DNA of 64,000 bases from Hoylesella loescheii (GTDB lineage: Bacteria > Bacteroidota > Bacteroidia > Bacteroidales > Bacteroidaceae): positions 428,859 to 492,858 of the forward strand of contig JADYUK010000001.1 in the NCBI GenBank assembly GCA_021531755.1, given 5' to 3'. Positions 46,298-54,336 of this stretch are shown here, piece by piece. A program made the translations under genes and the position numbers. How positions within the stretch are numbered: the stretch's first letter is position 1; every line of letters begins with the position of its first letter. The notes beneath the pieces are model-generated. The model was not told the DNA's origin. It ran no database searches and worked only from the letters and a program-made list of their open reading frames with translations.

Positions 46298-48760
46298 TCA
46301 CAATGAAGGTGTCAACAACATGCCTACCTGATAAACTACGGCAGAGACGACCCATGCGATGAATGTGGTGTAGGCGGCCGCGAACAATCCCCAACGCCAT
46401 GAGCCGGACTCGTTCTTTATGGCTGCTATCGTCGCTATGCATGGGAAGTAGAGTAATGCAAAGACCATGAATGAGATTGCTGAAAGTGGATTGATGCCGT
46501 CTGCCTCCATCTGTTTGCGCAGACTGCCGTACTTGGAACCCTCGTCGTTCTGTTGTGGCCGCTCGTGTACATTATTCTCATTGCTAGGGCTTAGAATGGT
46601 ATCGGGGGCGTTGTCTCCAGCGGCATCGTGCGTGTAGAGTACACTGAGAGTTGAAGCTGTAATCTCTTTTGCCCCTATGCCTGAAAGGAGAGAGACATCA
46701 AGTTTCCAGTTGAATCCTTGCAGACGGAAGACGGGCTCAATGGTCTTGCCTATATGACCGATGATACTCTGCTCTTTCTGCTCGCGCGGCGACAAGGATG
46801 TGTTGTGGGGGAAATAACCGAGAGCCCAGACGATGACTGAGGCGACAAGAATAATGCCACCCATCTTCTTGAGATATTCACGTCCCTTCTCCCATGTATG
46901 ACGCAACATGCTCTTGGTAGAGGGGAAACGGTAGGGGGGCAACTCCATGACAAAGGGTGTGTCCTCACCGCGGACAAGGTACTTGGAGAACAGTATGCTC
47001 GTCATGACGGCTGCCAGAATACCTAAGATATACAGGGCGACGAGAATCGGCGTATGGTATTTATGCTCGAAGAATGTTCCCACCATAATGATGTATAGCG
47101 GCAGACGTGCCGAGCACGACATAAACGGAAGGATGAGCATTGTTATAAGGCGTGAGCGCTGGCTCTCTACGGTACGGGTTGCCATGATGGCAGGGACATT
47201 ACATCCGAAACCCATAATCAGAGGGATGAATGACTTGCCGTGAAGACCCATCTTGTGCATCAGCTTGTCCATTATGAATGCTGCACGTGACATGTAGCCT
47301 GAGTCCTCCATAAACGAGATGAAGGCATATAGGATAAGTATCTGTGGGAGGAAGACAATGACTGAGCCGACACCTCCGACAACGCCATCCACAAGCATGT
47401 CTTTCACCGGACCGTCTGGGAGGAACGTTGTGAGCAGAGAGCCAAGGGCATCTATGGCTCCCTCTATCCATCCCATAGGATACTCGCCGATTGTGAATGT
47501 AGCCCAGAACATGGCGTAAATCATGAGTACAAAGATGGGCAGGCCCATGTACCGATGCGTTATCACATGGTCGATAAGATGTGTCACATGGTATGTGTCC
47601 TCTTTCTCGCCTATTCCAAATTCAGCTTCTTGGAGAGCTCCGTTTATAAAGCCATACTTGGCGTCCATAATAGCGGTCTCTGGGTCGCATTTCAGCTCTG
47701 TCTCTATCTTCCTGGCAGCGGTGTCACGTGTACGGATGATATCATCGGCCTCTGGCAGGGTGCTTATGAAATCCAAGGCCTGACGGTCGCCCTCCAGTAT
47801 CTTCAATGCGAGAAAGCGCGGTGTATAACGTTGTATGACAGAGCTGTCACGTCTTAGGATACGCCTCAGACTGTCTATGCCCTCCTCTATGTATAAACCA
47901 TGGTTGACGTGTATATGCCCCTCGTGGATGTGCCCCTCGTAGAGCTCGATAATCGTGTGGAACAACTCCTCAACACCACGCCCTGTCTTGAATACTGTAG
48001 GGACCATGGGGACAGCAAGAAGCTGGCCAAGTTTGACGTAGTCGAGCGTGTCGCCACGACGTTCGGACTCATCATACATGTTCAGCGCACATACCATACG
48101 TATGTGCATATCTATCAGTTGTGTCGTAAGATAGAGATTGCGCTCAAGGTTTGACGCGTCGATGACATTCAGCACGACATCCGGTGTCTTGTCAATGAGT
48201 TGTCTCCGGACATAAATCTCCTCACCGCTATATGCTGAGAGGGAATACGTCCCTGGCAAATCGACGAGATGGAATTCATAACCTTCGTAGTATGCCTTTG
48301 CTTCTGCTGCCTCTATGGTAACTCCAGAATAGTTGCCGACACGTTCATGCGCCCCTGAGGCATAATTGAAGAGAGAGGTCTTACCGCAATTGGGATTGCC
48401 GACAAGGGCTACGTTGATATGATGGCGGCGTTTCATGGCGTATCCATGCATGAGGAGACAGTCATCATCCAGCTCCTCCTCGCTCAGCGTACCTGTATTG
48501 AAAGCCCCTGTCTCTGGCATGATTTTCTTTGCCTCCTCAATTGTGACACATTGTATATGCGCAGCCTCGTCATGACGCAGTGAGACTTCATAACCCATGA
48601 TGAGATAACGGACAGGATCATGCAAAGGAGCATTCTCGAGAACCGTCACTTCCTTGCCTTTTATGAATCCCATCTCTACGATGCGTTTGCGGAAACCGCC
48701 ATGACCGTAGACCTTGACAATTACCGCTTTCTCTCCATTATGTAGTTCAGATAATTTCAT
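46298..48760 (-). CDS. feoB: FeoA-FeoB fusion: ferrous iron transport GTPase
   Basis: The 820-residue inner-membrane protein begins with a FeoA (SH3-like) domain, residues 1-~75 (MKLSELHNGEKAVIVKVYGH, FRKRIVEMGFIKGKEVTVL). A linker follows, then the FeoB G domain: VALVGNPNCGKTSLFNYASG (G1), GVTIEAAEAK (switch), VDLPGTYSL (G3) and NMYD (G4). The C-terminal half has the transmembrane Gate regions (ESQRSRLITMLILPFMSCSA with the conserved Cys, LSGIGAKEITASTLSVLY). FeoB imports Fe2+ under low oxygen, and FeoA tunes it. The fusion, common in Bacteroidetes, links the two in one chain. The gene stands alone, with a repeat cluster just upstream. Confidence 0.96.
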   Translation of the reverse strand: MKLSELHNGEKAVIVKVYGHGGFRKRIVEMGFIKGKEVTVLENAPLHDPVRYLIMGYEVSLRHDEAAHIQCVTIEEAKKIMPETGAFNTGTLSEEELDDDCLLMHGYAMKRRHHINVALVGNPNCGKTSLFNYASGAHERVGNYSGVTIEAAEAKAYYEGYEFHLVDLPGTYSLSAYSGEEIYVRRQLIDKTPDVVLNVIDASNLERNLYLTTQLIDMHIRMVCALNMYDESERRGDTLDYVKLGQLLAVPMVPTVFKTGRGVEELFHTIIELYEGHIHEGHIHVNHGLYIEEGIDSLRRILRRDSSVIQRYTPRFLALKILEGDRQALDFISTLPEADDIIRTRDTAARKIETELKCDPETAIMDAKYGFINGALQEAEFGIGEKEDTYHVTHLIDHVITHRYMGLPIFVLMIYAMFWATFTIGEYPMGWIEGAIDALGSLLTTFLPDGPVKDMLVDGVVGGVGSVIVFLPQILILYAFISFMEDSGYMSRAAFIMDKLMHKMGLHGKSFIPLIMGFGCNVPAIMATRTVESQRSRLITMLILPFMSCSARLPLYIIMVGTFFEHKYHTPILVALYILGILAAVMTSILFSKYLVRGEDTPFVMELPPYRFPSTKSMLRHTWEKGREYLKKMGGIILVASVIVWALGYFPHNTSLSPREQKEQSIIGHIGKTIEPVFRLQGFNWKLDVSLLSGIGAKEITASTLSVLYTHDAAGDNAPDTILSPSNENNVHERPQQNDEGSKYGSLRKQMEADGINPLSAISFMVFALLYFPCIATIAAIKNESGSWRWGLFAAAYTTFIAWVVSAVVYQVGMLLTPSL

Positions 48761-48820
48761 ATCTCTTTTGCCTCTTTATTGTGGGTTGTATAGAAATTCA
48801 CGCATTGTCGATACTATGTG

Positions 48821-49114
48821 TTCTTAAAAGTGCGATTTGACTTCGTCTTCTTCCTTCGCGCCTCGGGATATTCTGAGTAAACTCAGCCTCTCCTTTGGCT
48901 TGTCGTCAGTTGACTTTCGTCTTCTTCCTTCGCGCCTCGGGATAGTCTGAGTAAACTCAGCCTCTCCTTCGGCTTGTCGTCAGTTCTCGCCAAGCCAAAG
49001 TGAGCAAGCTCCCTTTGGTCTTTTGGCTTAACGAAATCGTTCTTAAAAGTGCGATTTCTCGCCAAGCCAAAGCGAGCAAGCTCCCTTTGGTCTTTTGGCT
49101 TAACGAAATCGTTC
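48821..49114 (+). repeat. Mixed cluster of two palindromic repeat modules (A, A, B, B)
   Basis: Two A modules (48839-48911, 48911-48984) begin GACTT(T)CGTCTTCTTCC, hold the palindrome CTGAG-TAAA-CTCAG and end GGCTTGTCGTCAGTT. Two B modules (48985-49042, 49058-49114) are the standard core with CCAAAG/CTTTGG arms and the tail CTTAACGAAATCGTTC. The leader TTCTTAAAAGTGCGATTT occurs before the first A and before the second B. The cluster lies between the feoAB start and the GH92 gene. Open frames over it encode only repeat-derived peptides. Confidence 0.9.
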
Positions 49115-49117
49115 ATC

Positions 49118-49575
49118 AATATGCATTATAGGCTCACATGCAGCTGTCAGGCAGGAGAAGTCTGCCCCGGGGAATTTCATCAGCATGTGATGAGACCTCC
49201 TTGTGAGAATCTGATTTCATGGGGGCTTGATGCTTTTGTTTGATTATGGAGATATAGATTTCGTTTAGTTCATCCTCCGGCTTCTGGCAGTTGTGTGATT
49301 TATCTGTCATCCCACAAAGAGTCTCATCGCAGCATATCCAAGCCGACAAAGAATCCTCATGACTGACTCCATTGTAGACATATTATATCTTTGGCATGAA
49401 ATTTCTGCAAAGATACTCAAAACTTTTCAGATATTATATATCGTAGAGGGAAAATAATAATTTCCGGGTATTTTCACCTAAAACAATTATTTCTCGGAAA
49501 TATAGAATTTCAGCATGTTTTATAAAATCTGTTAACCAAATACGTCGGCCGGATAATCATAGAATTAAACAGCTA
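49118..49575. other. Spacer after the repeat cluster
   Basis: About 460 bp without a gene that I can support. The 71-codon frame inside lacks a promoter or domain. Confidence 0.4.
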
Positions 49576-49606
49576 TCTCCCCAGATTGCCTGAAAATCCG
49601 GGGAGA
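49576..49606 (-). terminator. Hairpin after the GH92 gene
   Basis: TCTCCCC-A-GATT ... AATC-C-GGGGAGA, starting 13 bases past the GH92 stop: a likely terminator of the susC-susD-GH92 transcript. Confidence 0.65.
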
Positions 49607-49618
49607 CAGCAAATCGGA

Positions 49619-52291
49619 TTATCTCCGATGCATTGTCCAGTCGATGCCGAGTGGATTATTCATCATCTTTACTACCATAGGAAGAGACGAATTTGAGTCT
49701 ATCCACATTTCTGTGCCGTCGGTGTCTGCCTTCACATGGATTATACCATCCGACGTGTCGATAGCTCTCCATGTTATTGTGTCATAAATCATTATCCCGT
49801 TCTCTTGAAGCTCATGTAGTGAATTCCGGGAGATGAAAAGGAATGTTCCGTCACATACATATTTATTTTTGCCTTTATATGGTGAGCTCCATGAGAACAT
49901 CGTGCCGTCCTCAACCACATGGCGCGGTATAATAAAGGTTGATGTGTTGCAGGTCAGATATAACGTGTCATCATTCCATACCATGCTGACAGGCCATGTG
50001 CGGTATTGGCGGTTGAGCGTATATGAGACCATGTATTGAGGGGCTGGCAAATTTTCTGGATGCATCATTGAAGTAGGGGAGGCCGTCGGTGTCCTGTTGC
50101 TGTCCCTTCCTGTCAATGACGTGTCTATGTGTAATGGCTGATTACGAAGATATTCCACCACATCGTCATGACGCATGAATGTCCCGGCTGTCAGTCCCTG
50201 CTCGTGCTGATTTGTCTTTTGAATCTGCCCATTGTGGGTAATATCTGGACGTACAAGGTAGAGGTTCTGCCCGGCTACAGGGTAGATGCCAAGCATATTG
50301 AAGACAAGCCACGAGGACATCGCTCCGCTGTCGTCATTACCCGGTAGCCCGTCAGGTGTGTCGTCATAATTGTCATTAATTATCCGCCTTATCCGGTCGA
50401 GACTCATTTCTGAGTGTCCAGCCCAGTGGTATAGCCATGGAGTAAGGAAACTCGGCTCGTTTGCCACGTTGTAATGTCCGTTTTTGAAGAATGTATCCAA
50501 GCGTCTGATAAACATTTTATCACCACCGCAGAGTTTTATGAGCTGTGGAACATCATGAGGCATGGACAGGCTGTATTCGGCCGACAAGGCCTCGTAGAAG
50601 AAAGAATTCCACCATGGCAGGTTCCATGGAGCCACCTTTGTGTCTGGCCGGTAGGGTATCTTTGGGGCGAAGACTTTCGATTTCCCCCACCGCACAGAGT
50701 CAAGCCAGTTGCCAGCTGTGTCCTTGGGCATGATGAATCCACGCATGCCTTGCCATTCATAATCCTCGCGCCAGAGGTTCTTCCAGTTATGTGAGCGGGA
50801 AAGATATTTATTATATAAAGAATCTATCCCGAGTCCCTTTGCCACTTGGGCTATGCACCAGTCATCATAGCTGTACTCGACAGTCCGTGTTCCTGCGCGA
50901 GGAATGCCATAAGGGATATAACCCAAGGTGTTATATTCGTGTAGCCCGCCGCGTCCTTCCTTCTCGTCGTCAGCAGGAGGCGTCTCCGCATCCTTTATCA
51001 TTGCCTCGAATGCTGTCCGGTAATCAATACCCTTAAGTCCTTTCGCCATGGCGTCGGCTATTACAATATTAGCGTTGCTTCCACCTTGTGTCCGTCCGTT
51101 CCAGTTCCCGCTTCGGGCGTCAGGCATATACCCGTCAGTCTTATATATATTGACAAGGGAGTTTATCATATCACGTTGCCTGTCTGTGTCGATAAGCGTA
51201 AGGAGAGGCATCGATGTGCGGTAAGTGTCCCAGATAGCGTAGTAATCGTCATAATACGGCTCGGCAGGTGGAACTACTTGTCGTCCATCAGCGTTAACAA
51301 GAGCTCCCGGCTCTCGTTCTACGGGCATAAGCATGGTATGGTAAATGGCGGTGTAGAACATACGTTTCTGTTTATCTGTCGCTACAATGTCAAGCGCTTT
51401 AAGCTTCTCCTCCCATGCCATGAGGAGATGTTTGTGTTGTAAATCAAGACTCCGCCCTATGATGTTTCTTCTCGCTGCCTGTGTGCTGAGATTGGATATG
51501 CCTATCTTTATGTTCACGACTTTACCTTTACCCGTAAACTTAATTGTGCGGAAACAGTCATCATAATCCATATGCTTGTGATAAGGCCGGACAGAATGAC
51601 TGCCTGCATCCCATATATCAGCGGGCAGGAAATCACGGTCTGCTTGTAAGCAGAAATATACGGTGTATGGTCCTCCATTGTTCCATCCTCCACGTATACG
51701 GGTCCATCCGCATATCTCACGCTTACTAATGCTCTCTATCTTTGATTCGCAATACTCCTGTGCCTCACGTTTGCCGGGAATAGTATCCATTCCGAGAAAG
51801 GAATATGCGTCAACAAGGAGAAACAGCTCTTTTGGTGATGTTATGCGGTATATGGCACATCGCTCGGATGAAGTTATCTCTGTCTTTATACCATTGGTGT
51901 ATGTGGTGGAATAGTATCCTAATCTAATGTTCTCAGATTTCCTCTCTTGTAATATCAGTGGTATGCTGACCCTCTCGTTCCATGCCACTATCTTGTCGCC
52001 TTCGAGAAAAGGCTGTATGAGTATATTCCCATATTTCTGTCCTCCTCCTGTCCCGCTGACATGTGTCTGTGTGAATCCCTTCACCATCTCAGGCATTTCT
52101 GCCCATCCTGCATTCGGCATAGTGACACAGTCTGGCCCTGGCTTAACCATACCATATGGCATGGATGGACCTATGAAGACACGCCCGAGCCCTACGGAGC
52201 CAATACGCGGGTCAACCCATTTCGTATGGTCGGCAGAGACAGGCAGGGATATAAGTGATAATGCTAATATGAGATGGAGAGACGGTTTCAT
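49619..52291 (-). CDS. GH92 family alpha-mannosidase
   Basis: The start at 52291 gives MKPSLHLILALSLISLPVSA, a signal peptide; an upstream ATG adds 18 polar residues. The 890-residue enzyme shows the GH92 two-domain layout: an N-terminal beta-sandwich (KWVDPRIGSVGLGRVFIGPS, FTQTHVSGTGGGQKYGNIL) and an (alpha/alpha)6 domain with AIWDTYRTSMPLL, GNDDSGAMSSWLVFNMLG (the Asp pair that activates water, near residue 650) and VRPDITHNG. GH92 enzymes are calcium-dependent and mostly cut alpha-1,2-, 1,3- or 1,4-mannose; the linkage cannot be told here. A 250-residue stretch near the end (SYTLNRQYRTWPVSMVW ...) looks like an extra beta-rich part. It is the third gene of the sus-type operon. Confidence 0.95.
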   Translation of the reverse strand: MKPSLHLILALSLISLPVSADHTKWVDPRIGSVGLGRVFIGPSMPYGMVKPGPDCVTMPNAGWAEMPEMVKGFTQTHVSGTGGGQKYGNILIQPFLEGDKIVAWNERVSIPLILQERKSENIRLGYYSTTYTNGIKTEITSSERCAIYRITSPKELFLLVDAYSFLGMDTIPGKREAQEYCESKIESISKREICGWTRIRGGWNNGGPYTVYFCLQADRDFLPADIWDAGSHSVRPYHKHMDYDDCFRTIKFTGKGKVVNIKIGISNLSTQAARRNIIGRSLDLQHKHLLMAWEEKLKALDIVATDKQKRMFYTAIYHTMLMPVEREPGALVNADGRQVVPPAEPYYDDYYAIWDTYRTSMPLLTLIDTDRQRDMINSLVNIYKTDGYMPDARSGNWNGRTQGGSNANIVIADAMAKGLKGIDYRTAFEAMIKDAETPPADDEKEGRGGLHEYNTLGYIPYGIPRAGTRTVEYSYDDWCIAQVAKGLGIDSLYNKYLSRSHNWKNLWREDYEWQGMRGFIMPKDTAGNWLDSVRWGKSKVFAPKIPYRPDTKVAPWNLPWWNSFFYEALSAEYSLSMPHDVPQLIKLCGGDKMFIRRLDTFFKNGHYNVANEPSFLTPWLYHWAGHSEMSLDRIRRIINDNYDDTPDGLPGNDDSGAMSSWLVFNMLGIYPVAGQNLYLVRPDITHNGQIQKTNQHEQGLTAGTFMRHDDVVEYLRNQPLHIDTSLTGRDSNRTPTASPTSMMHPENLPAPQYMVSYTLNRQYRTWPVSMVWNDDTLYLTCNTSTFIIPRHVVEDGTMFSWSSPYKGKNKYVCDGTFLFISRNSLHELQENGIMIYDTITWRAIDTSDGIIHVKADTDGTEMWIDSNSSLPMVVKMMNNPLGIDWTMHRR

Positions 52292-52427
52292 GTTAATAGC
52301 TTTACGGTGGGTTAGATTTTTATGATATTCCTTATGTTTGGGCATTTTCCAAATGCAGATATACTGTCAACGGCAGGAACAGGATGTATGTCTATAATGA
52401 CCTGGCCATATATATTGCAAGAAAACA

Positions 52428-52480
52428 TTAGTGGACAAGATGACATGTTGACATAATCAACTTGCCCACTTGTCCACTAA
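52428..52480. repeat. Long inverted repeat between susD and the GH92 gene
   Basis: Perfect 12-bp arms TTAGTGGACAAG and CTTGTCCACTAA surround a 29-base loop that holds a second stem (GTTGA-CATAA-TCAAC). It starts about 33 bases past the susD stop. It could lower read-through into GH92 or protect the susCD mRNA end. Confidence 0.7.
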
Positions 52481-52512
52481 AGATTATTTACCTTATGTCT
52501 TTTGTTACATAA

Positions 52513-54144
52513 TTAGTAACCAGCGTTCTGAGTCCAGCCTGGATTGAGGTCAAGCATTTCCTGCTCTACAGGGAAGATGCGATGACGCTTGTCAAAGTTG
52601 GCATCAGGGAAATTCTTGTAGTGTGGGAAGAACTCATCCTCATAGTGACCGAAGCGGACCATGTCATTACGACGCCAGTTCTCGTCAAAGAATTCTCTGC
52701 CACGCTCCTCATATATGTCATTGAGACTTGGTTCTGCGCTTATTGTCGGAGCTCCGGCATAAGAGCGAATCTGGTTGAACAGCTCCTTCGCTCCTGACTG
52801 GCCGTTGCGTACAAGAGCCTCTGCCTTTGTGAGGAGAATATCAGCGAAGCGGAATATTGGAAGATCGTTTGACTGGTTACGTCCGTTGTTGTAGTCCTGA
52901 GGCACGATGAACCACTTAATGGAATGGCAGCCCTGCTGGATAGCTTGTGGGTTGTTTCCTACATCGATTGTATTGTCTGTCTTAGCAAGCTGGATGTCCT
53001 CTGTGAAGTGAACATGTGCGCCCTTATACATGAATGGCTCGGAGGTTGGTCTGAGAGTCTTTGGGTCACGGATGTAAATATCACCACGGAGAATGCAGAG
53101 GTTACGTACGTCGCCATTAAGAGAGAAACGTTTTACACATTCAGGAGTAAGGACCATATTTCCACCGAATGACTGGGTGAATTTATCTATTGAACCGTAG
53201 TAGTTAGGAAGAAGGTTCTTCATGTCCTTGAATGTACGTGGACGTGCATATTGCAATCCCTGGCGGTTAATGGCGTCATACGGCATCACATAAATGAAAT
53301 CCTCGCACTTCCAGTCATTATCATAAGAGAACTTCTGGAGATAATCGGCATATTTGCCTGTTCCGAGGTTGAACTTTCCACTATTGATGATTTCGTCACA
53401 CACGCTGATGCAATCGTCAAGTTTGTCATTGACAGCCGTAGCGGCATCATAAAGCTCTGGGGCATCAGCTGTGTAAACTGGCCAGTTGATATATATCTTG
53501 GCGAGAAGAGCCTGGGCCATCCATTTAGTTGGTTTGCCATAGGTATTCTCTGTGACATCCTCTGTCAGCTCAGGTATAATCTCAGTCAGCTCCTTCTCCA
53601 GCCAGAGGGCAACGTCCTTGCGTGATGAGCGCTGGACTACTTCGCCCTCGCCAAGAAGTCGGTCAATTATCGGGGCATCTCCGAAAGAATCCATGAGAAT
53701 CCAAGTGAAATAAGCACGTATGGCACGTGCTGGAGCGGTCATCTTTACTGACGCACTGCTTCCGAGCTCCTCAAGTATCGTGTTTGTCTTTGTTATGCCT
53801 GCTGTAACTTCTGAGTACCAGTCGAGCGAGGCGTCTGTGGCATAGCTGTTATGGAGTGCCTGATGGGCATAAGTGCCGTCATCATAGTAACCACCATCGA
53901 ATGCAAGTGCGGTGAACTCGTCAGATGAAAGACACTGGGCCTCCATATATCGACGGCCGAGTGTGCCGGCAAGATGGAAATAAACGTCGGCCATCTTTGC
54001 CTCAACGACTATCATGGGGTCAATACCTGAGTTCTCACTCGGGTCTTGAGTGTACTGAGACTCAACATTGACATCCAAGTCTGTACAGCCTGTTATCGCT
54101 ACAGCAAACAATCCGGCTGAAAGAATCAATTTATTTAGTTTCAT
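52513..54144 (-). CDS. SusD/RagB-family glycan-binding lipoprotein
   Basis: The 543-residue lipoprotein has the signal LILSAGLFAVAITGC (lipobox Cys20), a TPR-rich fold and typical SusD motifs: YMEAQCLSSDEFTALAF, AIRAYFTWILMDSFGDAPII, WMAQALLAKIYINWPVY, LPIFRFADILLTKAEALVRN, and ending ERGREFFDENWRRNDMVRFG. It sits on the cell surface as the lid of the SusC barrel and binds the glycan before import. It lies downstream of the SusC-type gene, separated by two palindromic repeats, and upstream of GH92, so the glycan is probably mannose-containing. Confidence 0.94.
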   Translation of the reverse strand: MKLNKLILSAGLFAVAITGCTDLDVNVESQYTQDPSENSGIDPMIVVEAKMADVYFHLAGTLGRRYMEAQCLSSDEFTALAFDGGYYDDGTYAHQALHNSYATDASLDWYSEVTAGITKTNTILEELGSSASVKMTAPARAIRAYFTWILMDSFGDAPIIDRLLGEGEVVQRSSRKDVALWLEKELTEIIPELTEDVTENTYGKPTKWMAQALLAKIYINWPVYTADAPELYDAATAVNDKLDDCISVCDEIINSGKFNLGTGKYADYLQKFSYDNDWKCEDFIYVMPYDAINRQGLQYARPRTFKDMKNLLPNYYGSIDKFTQSFGGNMVLTPECVKRFSLNGDVRNLCILRGDIYIRDPKTLRPTSEPFMYKGAHVHFTEDIQLAKTDNTIDVGNNPQAIQQGCHSIKWFIVPQDYNNGRNQSNDLPIFRFADILLTKAEALVRNGQSGAKELFNQIRSYAGAPTISAEPSLNDIYEERGREFFDENWRRNDMVRFGHYEDEFFPHYKNFPDANFDKRHRIFPVEQEMLDLNPGWTQNAGY

Positions 54145-54186
54145 ATCAATATTATCAATTATATGTGTTCGAATTAATTCAGACGT

Positions 54187-54322
54187 TTTATCGCCAAGCC
54201 AAAGTGAGCAAGCTCTCTTTGGGCTTTTGGCTTATCGAAAACGTTGGCTTTCATCCTACCTTTTCTCGCCAAGCCAAAGTGAGCAAGCTCTCTTTGGCTT
54301 TTGGCTTATCGAAAACGTTGGC
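54187..54322 (+). repeat. Two palindromic repeats in the susC-susD spacer
   Basis: Copies at 54191-54248 and 54264-54322 carry TCGCCAAGCCAAAGTGAGCA with the CTTTGG arm and the tail CTTATCGAAAACGTTGGCTT. They fill most of the 192-bp space between two genes that should be made in fixed ratio. This sub-type shares its tail (TTATCGAAA) with the copy at 11408 rather than those at 12419 or 49058. Confidence 0.9.
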
Positions 54323-54336
54323 TTTGCCTTCTTCTA

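Noticed and set aside
48883..49119. A 78-codon frame on the minus strand (MMNDFVKPKDQRELARFG ...)
   Set aside because: It is only the translation of the palindromic repeats; its two halves are the same peptide, and the frame has no promoter or domain.
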